From positions 519,118,686 to 519,182,685 of the forward strand of contig CM066037.1 in the NCBI GenBank assembly GCA_033557465.1: a DNA stretch of 64,000 bases, written 5' to 3'. Under the pieces are notes generated by a model. The model did not search any database, had not been told where the DNA came from, and saw nothing but the letters and a program-made list of their open reading frames with translations. Made by a program: the position numbers and the translations under genes. Position 1 is the first letter of the stretch, and every line of letters starts with the position of its first letter. The stretch is from Ichthyophis bannanicus. Its lineage: Eukaryota; Chordata; Amphibia; Gymnophiona; Ichthyophiidae. Positions 10,691-21,894 of the stretch are shown in pieces.

Positions 10691-11690
10691 GACGCTTCTC
10701 ACGGCGTGGCAGTCTACCACGACGCTGACTTACGCTCGGGTTTGGCGTCTCTTGATGGTTGGTGTTCGCGAAATAACCTCTCACCCTGGCGTTGCGGTGT
10801 TCCGGATATCCTGTCCTTTTACAGGCCGGAGTGGATAAGGGATTAGTGCTCGATTCCTTGCGAGTACAAGTGGTCGCCTCAACTTGTTTTCGCAGTCCTA
10901 TAGTGGGGCGATCGATAGCTTCGCATTTGGACGTGTCTCGGTTCCTCCACGGAGTTAGGCCTTCCGGCCTCCTCTGCGTTCGCCTGTGCAGGCGTGAGCT
11001 CTCGTGCTTGTCCTCTGTGCCCTCGTTGCTACTCCCTTTGAGCCTCTGAGGGCATGTTCTCTTCTAGATTTGACTCTGAAGGCAGTCTTCTTGGTGGCCA
11101 TAACTTCGGCACGCCGTCTTTCTGAGCTCCAGGCTCTCTCGTGTCGACATCCCTATCTCTCGTTTTCCTCCGAAGGCGTTTCTCTGAGAACTGTCCCTTC
11201 CTTTGTTGCCCAAAGTGCTGACGCCGTTCGCTGTTGACCAGCCTCTTTTCTTTCAGTCTTTAACAAAGGCGCAGTGTGACAGTGGTCGGTCTCCGTTGCG
11301 GGCGGTGGACCTTAAGAAGGTTCTTTTTCGGTATCTGGGGGTCGCAGGACCCTTCCATATGACTGTTGCTCTTTTGTCTTGTTCGCGGGTTCTCGTCGGG
11401 GATCCGCAGCCTCCGAATCTACCATTTTTAGATGGGTTAAGGAAGCCATTGAGGTGGCGTACCTTCTTCTGGGAGAGCCAGCTCCACCAGGACTCCGTGC
11501 TCACTCCTCTCGGGCGCAAGCAACTTTGTAGGCCGGGAGGTCTCATGTAGTTCCTCTCGATATTTGCCGGGCGGCGACTTGGTCGTTGCTGTCCACCTTT
11601 GTCGGTCATTATAGGTTGGACGTTCATGCCCGTCAGGAGGTCCGTTTTGGAGTTGCTGAGCTGTCGGCGGCCTTGCCCCCCCTTGAATGC
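10640..11690 (+). pseudogene. DIRS gamma tyrosine recombinase, broken
   Basis: The core-binding region (YGYSPSVVVTLLTAWQS, TLTYARVWRLL) and the first catalytic Arg block (VAITSARRLSELQALSC, about 11095-11140) are readable. Later motifs, including ICRAATWSLL near 11560-11590, are in other frames. Several indels make it inactive. It lies between the polymerase region and the ICR, as in the intact delta copies. Confidence 0.82.
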
Positions 11691-11699
11691 AGGTAGCTT

Positions 11700-11830
11700 G
11701 GGTACTGCCCGTTTGTCTGGACTGGTCTAGCAGTATGAACTGGAAGGAGAAATTTCACTTACCGTTAATTTCCTTTCCTGGAATACTGCTAGACCAGTCC
11801 AGGACCCGCCCTGCTGTTGGTTGGAGTGCC
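11700..11830 (+). repeat. ICR of DIRS gamma element, preserves circle junction
   Basis: Bases 11707-11744 are the reverse complement of the left end (6374-6409) and 11745-11815 the reverse complement of the right end. The join at TGGAAGGAG (11741-11749) corresponds to CTCCTTCCA in the element orientation, which gives the junction of the former circle. Confidence 0.9.
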
Positions 11831-12019
11831 GCTGGTGCGGTGCAGCTGCCGACCGCGGTTCTTCTCTTTGCCGGTATGCCTCGCCATGGGCAGTCCATGG
11901 GTTCGTAGGTGGATACTGTTTTCAGCTCTAGGGAGTTCTTCGGCTCCCTTGTATATAGTTCACTTGAGACCCTCTGGGGTGATGTTACAGTTCATGTCGC
12001 ATTAGCTTGTGGACGTAAC

Positions 12020-12188
12020 TGAGGGAGACCCCTAGGGGTAGGATTATATCACCAGGCTCCAGCCTATCAGAGCTCTGGTAGAATTCTCTGTCTCCAAGAT
12101 CTGCTGGCAGGGGTGCATAACCCATTTGTCTGGACTGGTCTAGCAGTATTCCAGGAAAGGAAATTAACGGTAAGTGAAATTTCTCCTT
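12020..12188 (+). repeat. Right ITR of DIRS gamma element with unique extension
   Basis: This is inverted relative to 6384-6545. The outer 40 or so bases (after GCAGTAT) have no left-end partner and contain AATTAACGGTAAGTGAAATT. A GGTAAG/GGTGAG core in the same place is found in the delta and alpha families. Confidence 0.9.
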
Positions 12189-12995
12189 TGTCACCACACT
12201 TCACATCTTTAGCCATCTTTTCTTCTGCCTTTGATTTTGCTATCCTTATTTCTCTTTTTATCTTTTAGTTTCATCCTGTATTCTTTTCTGTGTTCCTCTG
12301 TTTGCGAACTTCTGAATTTTGTGAAAGCTGTGGTTTTTGCCTTTATTTGTGCTACCACTTCTTTGGAGAACCAATTAGGTTTCCTTTCCCTCTTATTTTT
12401 ATTTACTTTCCTCACATATGTATCTGTTGCCCCTTTTATTGCCTCCTTTAGTTTAGGCCTTTGCAATTCCACTTCCCTTATCCCCTCCCACCCTGCCAAC
12501 TCTTCCTTCAGGTACTTGGCCATTTTACTGTAGTCAGTGTTTTGAAGTCTAGGACTGTGAGCTTGCAGTTATTGGACTCCACCTTGGCTTTTATCTCAAA
12601 CCACACCATGTGATGATCACTGCTGCTTACATGGGCATCCACCTGGATATTTGACACGCTATCTCCGTTGGTGAGCACTAAATCCAACATCGAGCTTCCC
12701 TAGTCTGTTTCATCACCATTTGTCTAAGTAATGCATCCACAATTTTTTTTACTTCTTTCCAGATGTGCAGAAGGAATACGCCAAGTCACATTGGGTAGTT
12801 TAAAGTCATCCAGAATGATCACTTCCCCCTTTGTGGCTATCTTTGCAATATCAGTAATCAATTCGCTAACCATTTCTTTGGTTTGAGTTGGAGGCCTGTA
12901 GATTGCACCAGTATGGATGACAGTGCCATCTCCTCTTTCCAACACAATCCACAGTGCTGCTTCTTTTCCCCACATCCCCTGCATTTCAGCAGCTT
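12189..12995 (-). pseudogene. CR1 LINE endonuclease part (minus strand)
   Basis: On the minus strand this encodes the end of a CR1 apurinic-type endonuclease: GAIYRPPTQ, ILDDFKLPNVTW (the family motif is GDFN, so a key Asp/Asn position has changed), LDLVLTN and an intact SSSDHHMVWF containing the SDH motif. It is followed by the linker RERKPNWFSKEVV. Frames are interrupted. It is the 5' part of the LINE whose RT lies at 4974-6371. The upstream end is cut by the RTE element at about 12998. Confidence 0.88.
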
Positions 12996-12997
12996 TA

Positions 12998-15345
12998 ATA
13001 TTGCTGGAGAAAGACTGATAAAATTCTGCAAGACCAACGATCTATTCATCTCAAACACCTTCTTTCAGCAACACAAGCGGCGACTGTACACATGGACTGC
13101 ACCCAATGGATTGTACAAAAATCAAATTGACTACATCTGTGGAAGTCAACTATGGAAAAGCTCTGTAACATCAACAAAGACAAAACCTGGAGCTCACTGT
13201 GGTACAGATCATCAACTACTAGTATGCAAACTCAAGTTAAAGTTGAAAAAGAGCAAACCACTCATGAATGCAGCAAAATATGACCTTGAGAATATACCAC
13301 TGGAATTTAAAGACTGCCTGCAAAATCAATTTGCTGCTTTAGATACAAATGACAGAGCTCCAGAAGAGTTATGGAATGACATCAAGAAGGTTGTGTTGGA
13401 AGAAAGTGAGAAATCTCTACAAAAGATGAAAAAGCAAAAATGGCCAAAATGGATGACGGAAGAAACTCTGAAAATTGCCCAGAAACGCAGAGAAGCTAAA
13501 GCCAGAGGAGAAAGAAAGACAATCGCAGAACTCAACAGAGATTTCCAATGTGCAGCAAGACAGGACAAGGAAAAGTACTACAATGACGCATGCAAGGAAA
13601 TAGAAGCAGAAACTATTAGAGGAAGAACAAGATCGACTTTCCTAATGCTACGAGAGTTAAAGAAAAGGTTCCAGCCTCGAATTGGAATGTTACAAGATGT
13701 TCAAGGTTCTATGTTGAATGATGCTGAGAAGATCAAGGGAAGGTGGAAGGAATATACAGAGTTTTTATATGATAAAGATCAAGTGGATCAACAGCCGTTT
13801 CAACCTGTACCTTATGATCGGGAACCATTGGTGATGAAAGAAGAAGTTGAAGCAGCATTGAAAGCCTTATCAAAGAACAAAGCACCAGGCATTGATAGCA
13901 TTCCCATAGACGTATTACAGCAATCTGATTCAGCTGTTACCGTACTTACAAGGCTCTGCCAAGAAATATGGAAGACAACATCATGGCCAACTGACTGGAA
14001 AAGATCTGTGTTTATACCAATACTAAAGAAAGGTGATCCAACTGACTGTGGAAATTATCGCACAATCGCTCTGATCCCACATGCCAGCAAGATTCTACTG
14101 AAGATTATTCAAAAGAGACTACAACCATACCTGGAACAAGAACTAGCTGAAGAGCAAGCAGGTTCAGGAAAGGGCGAGGAACGAGAGACATCATTGCAGA
14201 TGTGAGATGGATCCTTGAAAAGACTAAAGAATACCAAAAGGATTTCTATTTGTGCTTTATCAACTATAGCAAGGCTTTTGACTGTGTAAACCGTGAGAAA
14301 CTCTGGGCCACATTAAGAAGCATGGGTATACCAGAACACCTGATTGTTCTCTTGAACAATCTGTACATTGATCAAGAAGCAGCAGTTTGAACGGAACAAG
14401 GAGAAACAGAATGGTTTAAAATAAGCAAAGGTGTAAGACAAGGCTGCATACTTTCCCCCTACATGTTTAATTTATATGCAGAACAAATCATCAGAGAAGC
14501 AGGATTGTATGAAGACAACAGAGGTGTGAAGATTGGTGGAAGACTCATCAACAACCTTCGCTATGCTGATGATACCACATTACTGGCTGAAAGTGAAGAT
14601 GATCTGAAACATTTGCTTCTCACAATCAAAGAACATAGTCTCTAAATTGGCCTGCACCTTAATGTAAAGAAAACAAAGATCATGACAACTGGCATAATCA
14701 ACAGGTTCATCGTTGAAGGAGAAGAAATTGAAATCGTGAGCAACTTTAACCTACTTGGATCAACTATCAATAATGACGCAACAGGCAATCAAGAAATCAG
14801 ACGACGCATTGCTCTTGACAGAATGGCTATGAAAGACCTAGATAAGATTCTCAAGAGCAGAGATGTCTCTCTCCATACAAAGATTCGACTTGTTCAAGCC
14901 ATGGTATTTTCAGTAACATCATATGGATGTGAAAGCTGGACAGTGAAAAAGACAGACAGGAAGAAAATTGATGCCTTTGAATTATGGTGCTGGCGGCGAA
15001 TACTGTGTATACCATGGACTGCCCGAAGAACAAACCAGTCGGTACTAGAGGAGATCAAACCTAAGCTTTCTTTAGAAGCTCAGATGACAAGACTTCGACT
15101 TTCATACTTTGGACACATCATGCGAAGAGAGAGATCATTAGAGAAAGACATCATGCTTGACAAAATAGAAGGTCAACGCAAAAGAGGAAGGCCAGCAATG
15201 AGATGGATCAATACAATAACAGCAGCTACGGGTACCAATCTGTCAACAATGAGATGCCTGACTGAAGACCAAACACAATTTAGGATAGCTATCCAGAGGG
15301 TCGCCATGAGTCGACTCCGACTCGATGTCACTTAACAACAATATT
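12998..15345 (+). pseudogene. RTE LINE, BovB-like, nearly intact ORF
   Basis: The coding region starts inside the endonuclease (NTFFQQHKRRLYTWTAPNG, NQIDYICG, GTDHQLLV) and runs through a full RT (KAPGIDSIPIDVL, NYRTIALIPHASK, RQGCILSPYMFNLYAE, NLRYADDTTLLAES at about 14555-14600) to the C-terminal CESWTVKKTDRKKIDAFELW and LRLSYFGHIMRRERSLEK. These are BovB/RTE-clade signatures. I see three lesions: a one-base loss near 14162, TGA at 14388-14390 (CGA expected) and TAA at about 14643. The 5' end is truncated. No DIRS feature is involved; the 3' flank is AT-rich. Confidence 0.87.
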
Positions 15346-15454
15346 GCTTTTGACATATAGGGCTGCTAGTTCTCCTTTTCTACCCTCTCTATCTCTTCTA
15401 AATAGATTATATCCAAAAAAACAAACAAATTTGATAATTTGGTTACAGTTCTTT

Positions 15455-15655
15455 GCTTAATGTTTTCTTCTGGAGTCTGCTTTGTCAGTAGGATACTGGC
15501 TTGCTCAGATGTGCACACAGCCCTTTATAGTGTGATGACATGAAAACCAGGGCTTCTCAGTCCCCATCTGCTGTTGAGGGTACATACCCCACATGACTGG
15601 ACTGGAGGAGGGATTCAAGGAAAGACAATTAGCAGGTAAGACTTAATTGCATCAT
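15455..15655 (+). mobile_element. Solo right end of a DIRS element
   Basis: The sequence GAGTCTGCTTTGTCAGTAGG also occurs just inside the right ends of the delta copies (near 33698 and 53138). It is followed by an ITR-like CATGACTGGACTGGA and then ACAATTAGCAGGTAAGACTT, the right-terminal extension of delta elements. No coding part or left end is attached, so this is a remnant, perhaps of a further family. Confidence 0.75.
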
Positions 15656-16955
15656 TTAGATTATATAAATTGATGCATTGTTGAAGGGATTTATTAGAAT
15701 TTTTGAATTAGTAGGCATGTTCATTTGATCTTTTAAGATATAAATTGTGAATATTTGATTGGTTAGTTTTTTCAGTTCATATGAAGTGATTAAAAATGTT
15801 CTCTAAAAATTGAATATTTAAGTATATAAAATTTATTATGATATTTTTCCCATAATCTTGTTTTAGGTGACTTAATTGTTGTGTGGCTGTGTAGGAAACA
15901 ATTTGGCTCTTGTTGTATAGTGTTGACATGGCTTATTTTCCCATAGGGATTCTGTATGGTACAATGACTTTAGAGCTTGGGGGATCTGTCACCATTGAAT
16001 GTGAGAAAACTGGTTACAGCGCTATTCTTGAATTCAAATTAAAGGTTAGTATGAATCATGGGGCAAAAGATATGTTGAGGATTAAACATCCTCTGTCAAT
16101 GTGAAGCATCGGTCACACAGATGGGAGACATTGCGCTTGGCATCAGTGAAAGTATTCAAGAACTTTGTAAGAATATCTTGAAAAAAAAAAAGCTTTGAGC
16201 ATGTGTGAGAATTTCCACATGCTAGTGGCATAAGTATGTCTGTTTCCCGTACCCCCACCAGGATGAAAAGAAGTTGATAGTCGCCTCAGGATTCCCAGCT
16301 TTTTTATTAAATCTCAACAGAGACAACAGTAAATGGAGATTCATATAAGTGAGTAAAAGAACACAGAAGGATAAGAAGCAAAAGTTATTTCTTCTTAAAT
16401 GCTGAACTTTTGCTTATATGCTGAAATATGCCCCAGAAGATTTTCATGCTGAAATTAACTGTCACTGGTATACATGCTGAAACAGTCTTTCCCTATACAT
16501 GTAAGATTTTAAAGTTGCCTCAGACCAGGTATAGAGCTAATGGCACTCCTGAACTTGATACCTGGTTATATAGTCCTCTACGCATTTCTCTGCATTGGGC
16601 GCAAGCCTTATTAGCATTTCATTTTAATATGTACAGCTCAGCTCATTTGCATATTATTTAAATATGTTTGGCATTGCTGTGGGCACATACTCTTTGACTG
16701 TTTATGCGCACATCAATCTCTTCTCTGCATTTGGTGTAGCGGTACTTGTGTGTATATATTGCATTATCTGCATGCAAAGGGCATGCTAGTCTTTCTGCGT
16801 TGTCCTATAAGTTTGTACCTGACCCAGTGAAGGGTTAAGTGACTTGCCCTGTTCACGCAAAGAATATATTTCTACACTAAATCACACTGGACAAAGATCT
16901 AACTTTTTTTTTCTCATATTTCTCTTAGTTAAAAACAACTTCCTATCTCTTTGTA
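15656..16955. other. AT-rich flank without recognised gene
   Basis: No protein that I recognise is encoded. A short GGTTAAGTGACTTGCCC near 16835 resembles an eroded MIR-type SINE core. Otherwise I see nothing. Confidence 0.5.
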
Positions 16956-17175
16956 ATGATTAGACTAGGCTTGACTACTGTAACGCACTTCTTATGGGTG
17001 TTCCATTCTATCAGAAGACTGCAACTTGTTAAATTATTTTTACTGCTATGTTTTATCAAGCCAAGCAATCCGTCCATGTTATCTTGCTACTAATAGAGCA
17101 ATTGTCTACAAGTGACTAATAAAATACAATTTAAAATACTCTTTTTACTGACTTTCTACTTTACTTATCACTTTC
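16956..17175 (+). pseudogene. L2-type LINE remnant
   Basis: The frame through 16970-17035 reads TRLDYCNALLMGVPFYQK, a close match to the SRLDYCNALL...GLP signature of L2-clade polymerases. It is followed by a frayed region that fits the same domain (IKYNLKYSF). It is cut at 17176 by the left end of a DIRS element. Confidence 0.65.
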
Positions 17176-18960
17176 CAAATACATCCTGCTAGACTAGTCC
17201 AGACTAGTGGGTTGTGTCCCCCTGCCAGCAGATGGTGAGACAGTAAAAATTTTCCGAAGCTTTGTGACATCACCCTTAGTATAAAAACCCATCCCCCCAA
17301 AGGAGGAGCCTCAGTATTTTCTCTGTCTCAGCAGATGGTGGACTTCTAGATCCTGGCGGTCTCTAAGAAGAGATTTTGTGTCAGTTTAGCTATCTTCGGC
17401 AGTTGTGCACACTGTGGTGCCCTTTCCTGCCAACAGTTTTCCTTTCTTCACTTTCTAGGGCTGCTGCTGATCAAGAGGAACAGTAGAGCACCTCTGAGTG
17501 AAGTGCTTCTGTCCATGAGGAGCATTGGCAGCTTCTGGTCTGACTATTCTGCAAGGAAGACTTTTCTCAGCTACGTTTGTCAGTCACCTTTTGCTATTTT
17601 TTGTTTTTCTAAGTCATTAAAGTTTGTTTTTATTTATGGATTGTACAAGAATACTTAAAAGCAAATTCAAAGAAAAAGAAAAAGAAAAAAATAAAGCATC
17701 AAAGGCATATTAATCAAAAATAAGAAAACCTACAAATCAAATTTAGCCCACGTCATGGTGAGAATAAATAAACATAGAAAATTGGGGAACACCCCTACAA
17801 AAAGATAAGGAAAACAATTTCCAAACTTACAGCTCTAATACATTAATCCCACTATCCATATACTAATCCCCTGAACCAATCTGCTCTCCTTAGCAGAAAA
17901 GTCTCCAACTATCCAGAATCCAGAAAAACACATTAAGTACCCTGAAACATAATTAAACATTTACAGGGATAATGCAGAAAGAAGGAAGCTCCTCAGAGCC
18001 ACAACTCTGGGTTTCAGAGCTAGAAAGGCCCTTCTCAGCTGTGTGGCTGTGGATACATCAGGAAAAAGTTGAACTTTAATTCTTTCTACGGTTCTGATCA
18101 AGGGGGTCTTTCTCTTCTGGCCATGCTCATGCCCTCCCTCCCCCCACCCCATTCTTTCTTTGGTGTTACGTGGTCAGTCTGCGCCATTTCTTGCTGCTTC
18201 CTAATTCTGGTTGCCGCTTCCTGCCATAATTTTTGTGACGTGGCTGCCATTTTATTCTTCAGAGTCTGTTGCTTTTGGCTCCCCAGCTCTTGCTGTGACT
18301 TTCGGTGTTGCCTTTTATGTTTGCTTTATTCTTTTATCCTGTCCTTGTTCCAGCAGCCCTTCCAGTGTTCTTCAAAGAGATCTCAAGAAGCCCTTCCCCC
18401 CGGTTCTGTTGCCTGAGCAGCCTTCTCACCCTCTCCAACTCTATTCAGCCTCTCCAACCTATGCAGGCTTCAGTGGACAGCTCTGATCACTAGTTTATGC
18501 AGCTGTTCCATCAGGCCTGGGATATGTGGTGCTTGAGGTTTGCAGCTGCTCTGACCCCTCCGCTGCTCCTCCATCTAGAAAGCGTGCCCACTGGAGTTTG
18601 GCTGGGGCATCTTTAGATCAGACCAAGGATATCTCCTCTCTTCCAGGGGACTGGCACCCTGGAGGGGAAGATGGTGACTGTCCTTCAGATGAACATTCTA
18701 TCACTTCTGAGTCTGAGGGAAGAAGGAGAGCTCTCACCACTGTAAGACGACCAGGAGCCTCAAGAAAACTGTCAAGATATCCAGTTATTCTGTAAGAAAG
18801 AGCTCATTGCTCAAATTACAGAGGCTCTGTAGGGCTGGTACCCCTGCAATTCTGCGGCTGCAGATCTCCAGCCTACTCAGATGCTGAAACCTGAACCAAA
18901 GCTGACCAAACAAGATGGTTTCCTGCGTTGCCCTTGAGGATAGTTCACTGGTAAACAGCC
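17176..18960 (+). mobile_element. DIRS gamma element, left end and gag piece
   Basis: The left ITR begins near 17176 (TTTCCAAATACATCCTGCTA) and resembles the gamma left end at 6372, including CCAGCAGATGGTGAGACAG. Gag remnants lie at about 18526-18900: SRKRAHWSLAG, an acidic stretch EGEDGDCPSD, and KKELIAQITEAL, which parallels FRREELAALISETLKAL in the delta gag. The element stops without a right end near 18960, where a beta gag piece begins. An L1-like fragment appears to be inserted at 17640-18150. Confidence 0.75.
17640..18152 (-). pseudogene. L1/Tx1-like LINE ORF1 end (minus strand)
   Basis: On the minus strand the frame 18152-17961 reads RIKVQLFPDVSTATQLRRAF, resembling the C-terminal domain of L1-type ORF1 RNA-binding proteins (KVxLFPDxSxATxxRRKAF). 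Further along, other frames show VFFWILDSWRLFC. A (GAAAAA)n tract lies at 17667-17692. It interrupts a gamma DIRS element. The family call is tentative. Confidence 0.5.
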
Positions 18961-18984
18961 CTGGCGGGAGTCTTGGGGCTCCAA

Positions 18985-19561
18985 AGCATTAACGGGGCTA
19001 CAGGATATTCCAGAGGCTTCCACCTCTGCAGAACTACTGGTGCCATATTCTGGGGTCATAGCCGCTTCCATCGATACCGACACCCAGGCATCGGCAGGAG
19101 CGATGGATAAAAGAATCCTCGCTATTGAATGCAGTCTAGCATCCCTCTTAGCAGCTTCAGTACCGCTAAGACCGCTACAGATGGTTCAACAGGTATCAGT
19201 ACCGACATCGGTACCGGTACCGACAGTACCTGCTTCGACAGGACTGCTTCCCCCCATGCCAAGCATTGAGTCTATCTCGGGTATCGGGGATCAGGAACCG
19301 AGACATTTCGGTACCGACTTCGAGAGGTACCGATACCCTGCATTACGGGAGCACCCGGTTCAGAGTGCCCTTGAGTCTTCCGATGACTCTGACGATTCTA
19401 CCGGTACCAGAGCGAACCCACTAGAGGATTCAACTCCTCCTCCTTAACGCAGGATGTCTCCTCCAGAAGATATGTCCTTCCAGGATTTCATACGTGATTT
19501 AGCAAAGCGCCTTGCAATCACACTGATTCCAGAAAAGGAACCTAGGGCAGAAGAATTAATT
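18985..19561 (+). pseudogene. DIRS beta gag fragment
   Basis: The frames 19040-19447 and 19454-19561 match the middle of the beta gag at 60361-60915: GLQ-type start, a Pro/Ser/Val-rich stretch built on repeated GGTACCG-type codons, SSDDSDD, and MSPPEDMSFQDFIRDLAKRL. A stop (TAA at 19445-19447) separates the halves. The fragment has neither end and is cut at 19562 by the left terminus of an alpha DIRS element. Confidence 0.8.
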
Positions 19562-19969
19562 TTTCTCCAGGACAAAGCAGGAAGTCAGTCCTCGCATATG
19601 GGTGACATCGACGCCGATGGAGCCCTTGCGGAGCATTTCCCCAGCTTTCTATGAAAGCCTTTGGGAATGCAGGCACGCATGCGTGGTCCCCTTCCTGCCT
19701 AAAGGTGCCATTTTGCTCAGTCTCTCTTTTTCCGTGAAGCCCGTTGGACGTGTGTCCTAGTCCTCCCGGAAAATAGTTGGATTTTTTTGCGATTCCTTTG
19801 CTATTTTTTCTCCGGTTCGACGCCAGTTCCCCTCCCGCCAGTTCGGTACACCGGTATCGAGCCCGATCTTCTTTTTTCGGTTTTTGCCCTTCGTGGCTGG
19901 CGTTCGCGCCCTTTTTCTTTTCCCTGGAAGGCCGGTCCTTCGACCTCGTGGGGGCTCTTTTTTCCCCGA

Positions 19970-21894
19970 TGACTTCCAGTGGTTTCAAGAAGTGTGATTG
20001 GTGCAAGAAACTAATGTCTCTCACTGACACACACGACTGCTGCCTTCGGTGCCTGGGTCCTGACCACGATCCTAAGATCTGTGGACCATGTGGAAAAATG
20101 TCCACCAAGGCGCTTCGAAGTCGTCAGCACCAAAAGGAATGCTTTTCTCCGACTCAGCCTCCGGCCGGGCCCGGACCTCGTCTAAGGCCTTGACATCTCG
20201 GGAGTCTGATCCCGAGCACCGTCAGGGCTCCTCGGACAGGGGGTCCCCCGACCGGGAACGAAAGAGGAAGCAGCAGCTCGTGAGGGCGACGTCGGAGGAG
20301 GTCCCTGGCTCCTCGAGAGCTAGGTCTCGGACCCCTGACCGCCGTCCCGGGCCCGTGGAACAGGAGAAGCCGCCAAAAGTACCTCGTGTGGAGCCGGAGT
20401 CTGCTGGACACGTAAGTCCTGTAGTCCTCGTGGACTCCCCTCCCAGAGAGCCGACGTCGGGCCCGGCGCCGCCGGGGCCCAAGTCGGTGGCTGCTGAGTC
20501 TCCTGAGTGGGTCTCAGGCTGACAGCCTTGGAGTGCAGATTGTCTGCCTTCATGGATCAGCAGCGGGTGCTGATGGCCAGCCTGACTGGCGCATCTGCCC
20601 CGACCACCGGGACATCGACGTTGAAGTCGACCCCGGAGACCGAGCCGATACTCGAGACCATGAAGGCTCGAGGTTGACCTAGGTCGCGGTCACCCTCGAC
20701 CTCCTGCTCGGGACCGAGGGCGTCGATGCCGGTACTTTCGGCGTCGGGGCGGGTGCTAACAGGCCCTGCGCGGTCGGAGCCCGATTCCTCTTCGGACGAG
20801 TCCGCCTGGGAGACGGAGGATGAGGAGTGCCCCGATACCTTCCGGACTCGGTGCATCCCGTCGGACTCGTCGCAGTCTGAGCCCCGGAGCAGATCCCCTC
20901 CGGAGGATACCCGGTTCTCGGAGTTCGTTCAGGATATGGCCACTGCGTTGGCTAACCCTGCGGACCCCGAGGAGGAGCCTCGAGCCGAAGAGCTCGAGGC
21001 CCTCCAGTATGACTCTCCTCCAAAGGAGGCCTTTACTGTTCTGGTTCCTCCGATGCTGGAACGGCTCCTTTTTCGGATGTAGGAGGCACCGGCCTCGGCG
21101 CCAGTTCTGAGCAAGTGGGTCAATTCCATTTATCGACTCCGGAAGAGCCCTGGTTTTCAGAAAGCGCAGCTACCACACATTCCATGGTGGTGGAATCGAC
21201 CATGCATTGTCTGAAAAGTCAGAAGATGCACTCCATGGTGCCCCCTGGCAGGGAGGCCCGGAACCTGGATGGTTTTGGTAGAAAGTGCTTCCAGGGCTCG
21301 ATGCTTGCTTGCCGTGTCCAGTCTTACCAGCTGTACATGGGCATGTACTTGCGAGACCTGGCCAAGGAGCTGGCCGGGTTCTCTGCTGGTCTCTCCGGGG
21401 AACCCTTGCAGAGGTTGAAATCCTTGTCCTCGGGGATACGGGAATGCTCTAAGTTTATGTCCCGCGCTGCCTACGATGGCTTCGAGGCTTCGGCACATGT
21501 TGCGGCAGCCGGCATTGCGGCCCGACGCCAGGCATGGTTGCAGTCATCGGACCTCGAGCCTTGGGTTCAGGACAAGTTGGTCGATGTCCCTTGCCGAGGT
21601 GAGAACCTTTTTGGCAAGCCCATGACCGAGAAGGCCGCACAGCTCGAAACCGAGCACCTCACGAGGACAAGGCTGTCTAGAAAGACTTCTGCCCCTTCTC
21701 AGAAAAAGAAGGGCTCGGGTAAAAAGCCCTTTTACCCAAGGAAGGGCACTGCCTACAAACAGTTCCCACAGTACCAGGCCTCCCAGGCTCCCCCACATGG
21801 TCAGTAGGCCAAGGGGCAGGGGAATGGGCCCCGTAGGCAGAGGGCCCCCAAGCCTCTGGCTCCTGCTCCCACTCAGCAGGGTGGGGGGTTTTGA
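19970..21894 (+). pseudogene. DIRS alpha gag, broken
   Basis: The start ATG at 19970 opens MTSSGFKKCDWCKKLMSL followed by THDCCLRCLGPDHD and CGPCGKMS, a Cys/His cluster typical of vertebrate DIRS gag and probably zinc-binding. The frame is lost near 20150, with stops at 20520 (TGA), about 20674 (TGA, shared with the copy at 55113) and 21079 (TAG where other copies have a Trp codon). The conserved C-terminal half (MVVESTMHCLKSQKMHS, CFQGSMLACRVQSYQLYMGM, DKLVDVPCRGENLFGKPM) is open at 21115-21807. The polymerase region follows at once. Confidence 0.88.

Larger units (their letters stand above)
6372..12188 (+). mobile_element. DIRS gamma element, full length but RT-deleted
   Basis: Both termini are present: the left end starts TTCCAGTTCATACTGC at 6372-6388 and the right end finishes GAAATTTCTCCTT at about 12188. 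An ICR at 11700-11830 contains the reverse complements of both ends joined. Between them are gag remnants (about 8331-9450), a polymerase region lacking the RT palm (9480-10690) and a degraded recombinase (10640-11690). The insertion interrupts a minus-strand CR1 between Lys and Thr of a GDKTFFRY stretch, without target duplication. Confidence 0.92.

Noticed and set aside
12883..12997. ATG at 12883 as the start of the BovB-like ORF
   Set aside because: The first 38 or so residues lie over minus-strand CR1 endonuclease sequence and have no RTE similarity. The open frame only continues by chance across the insertion point.
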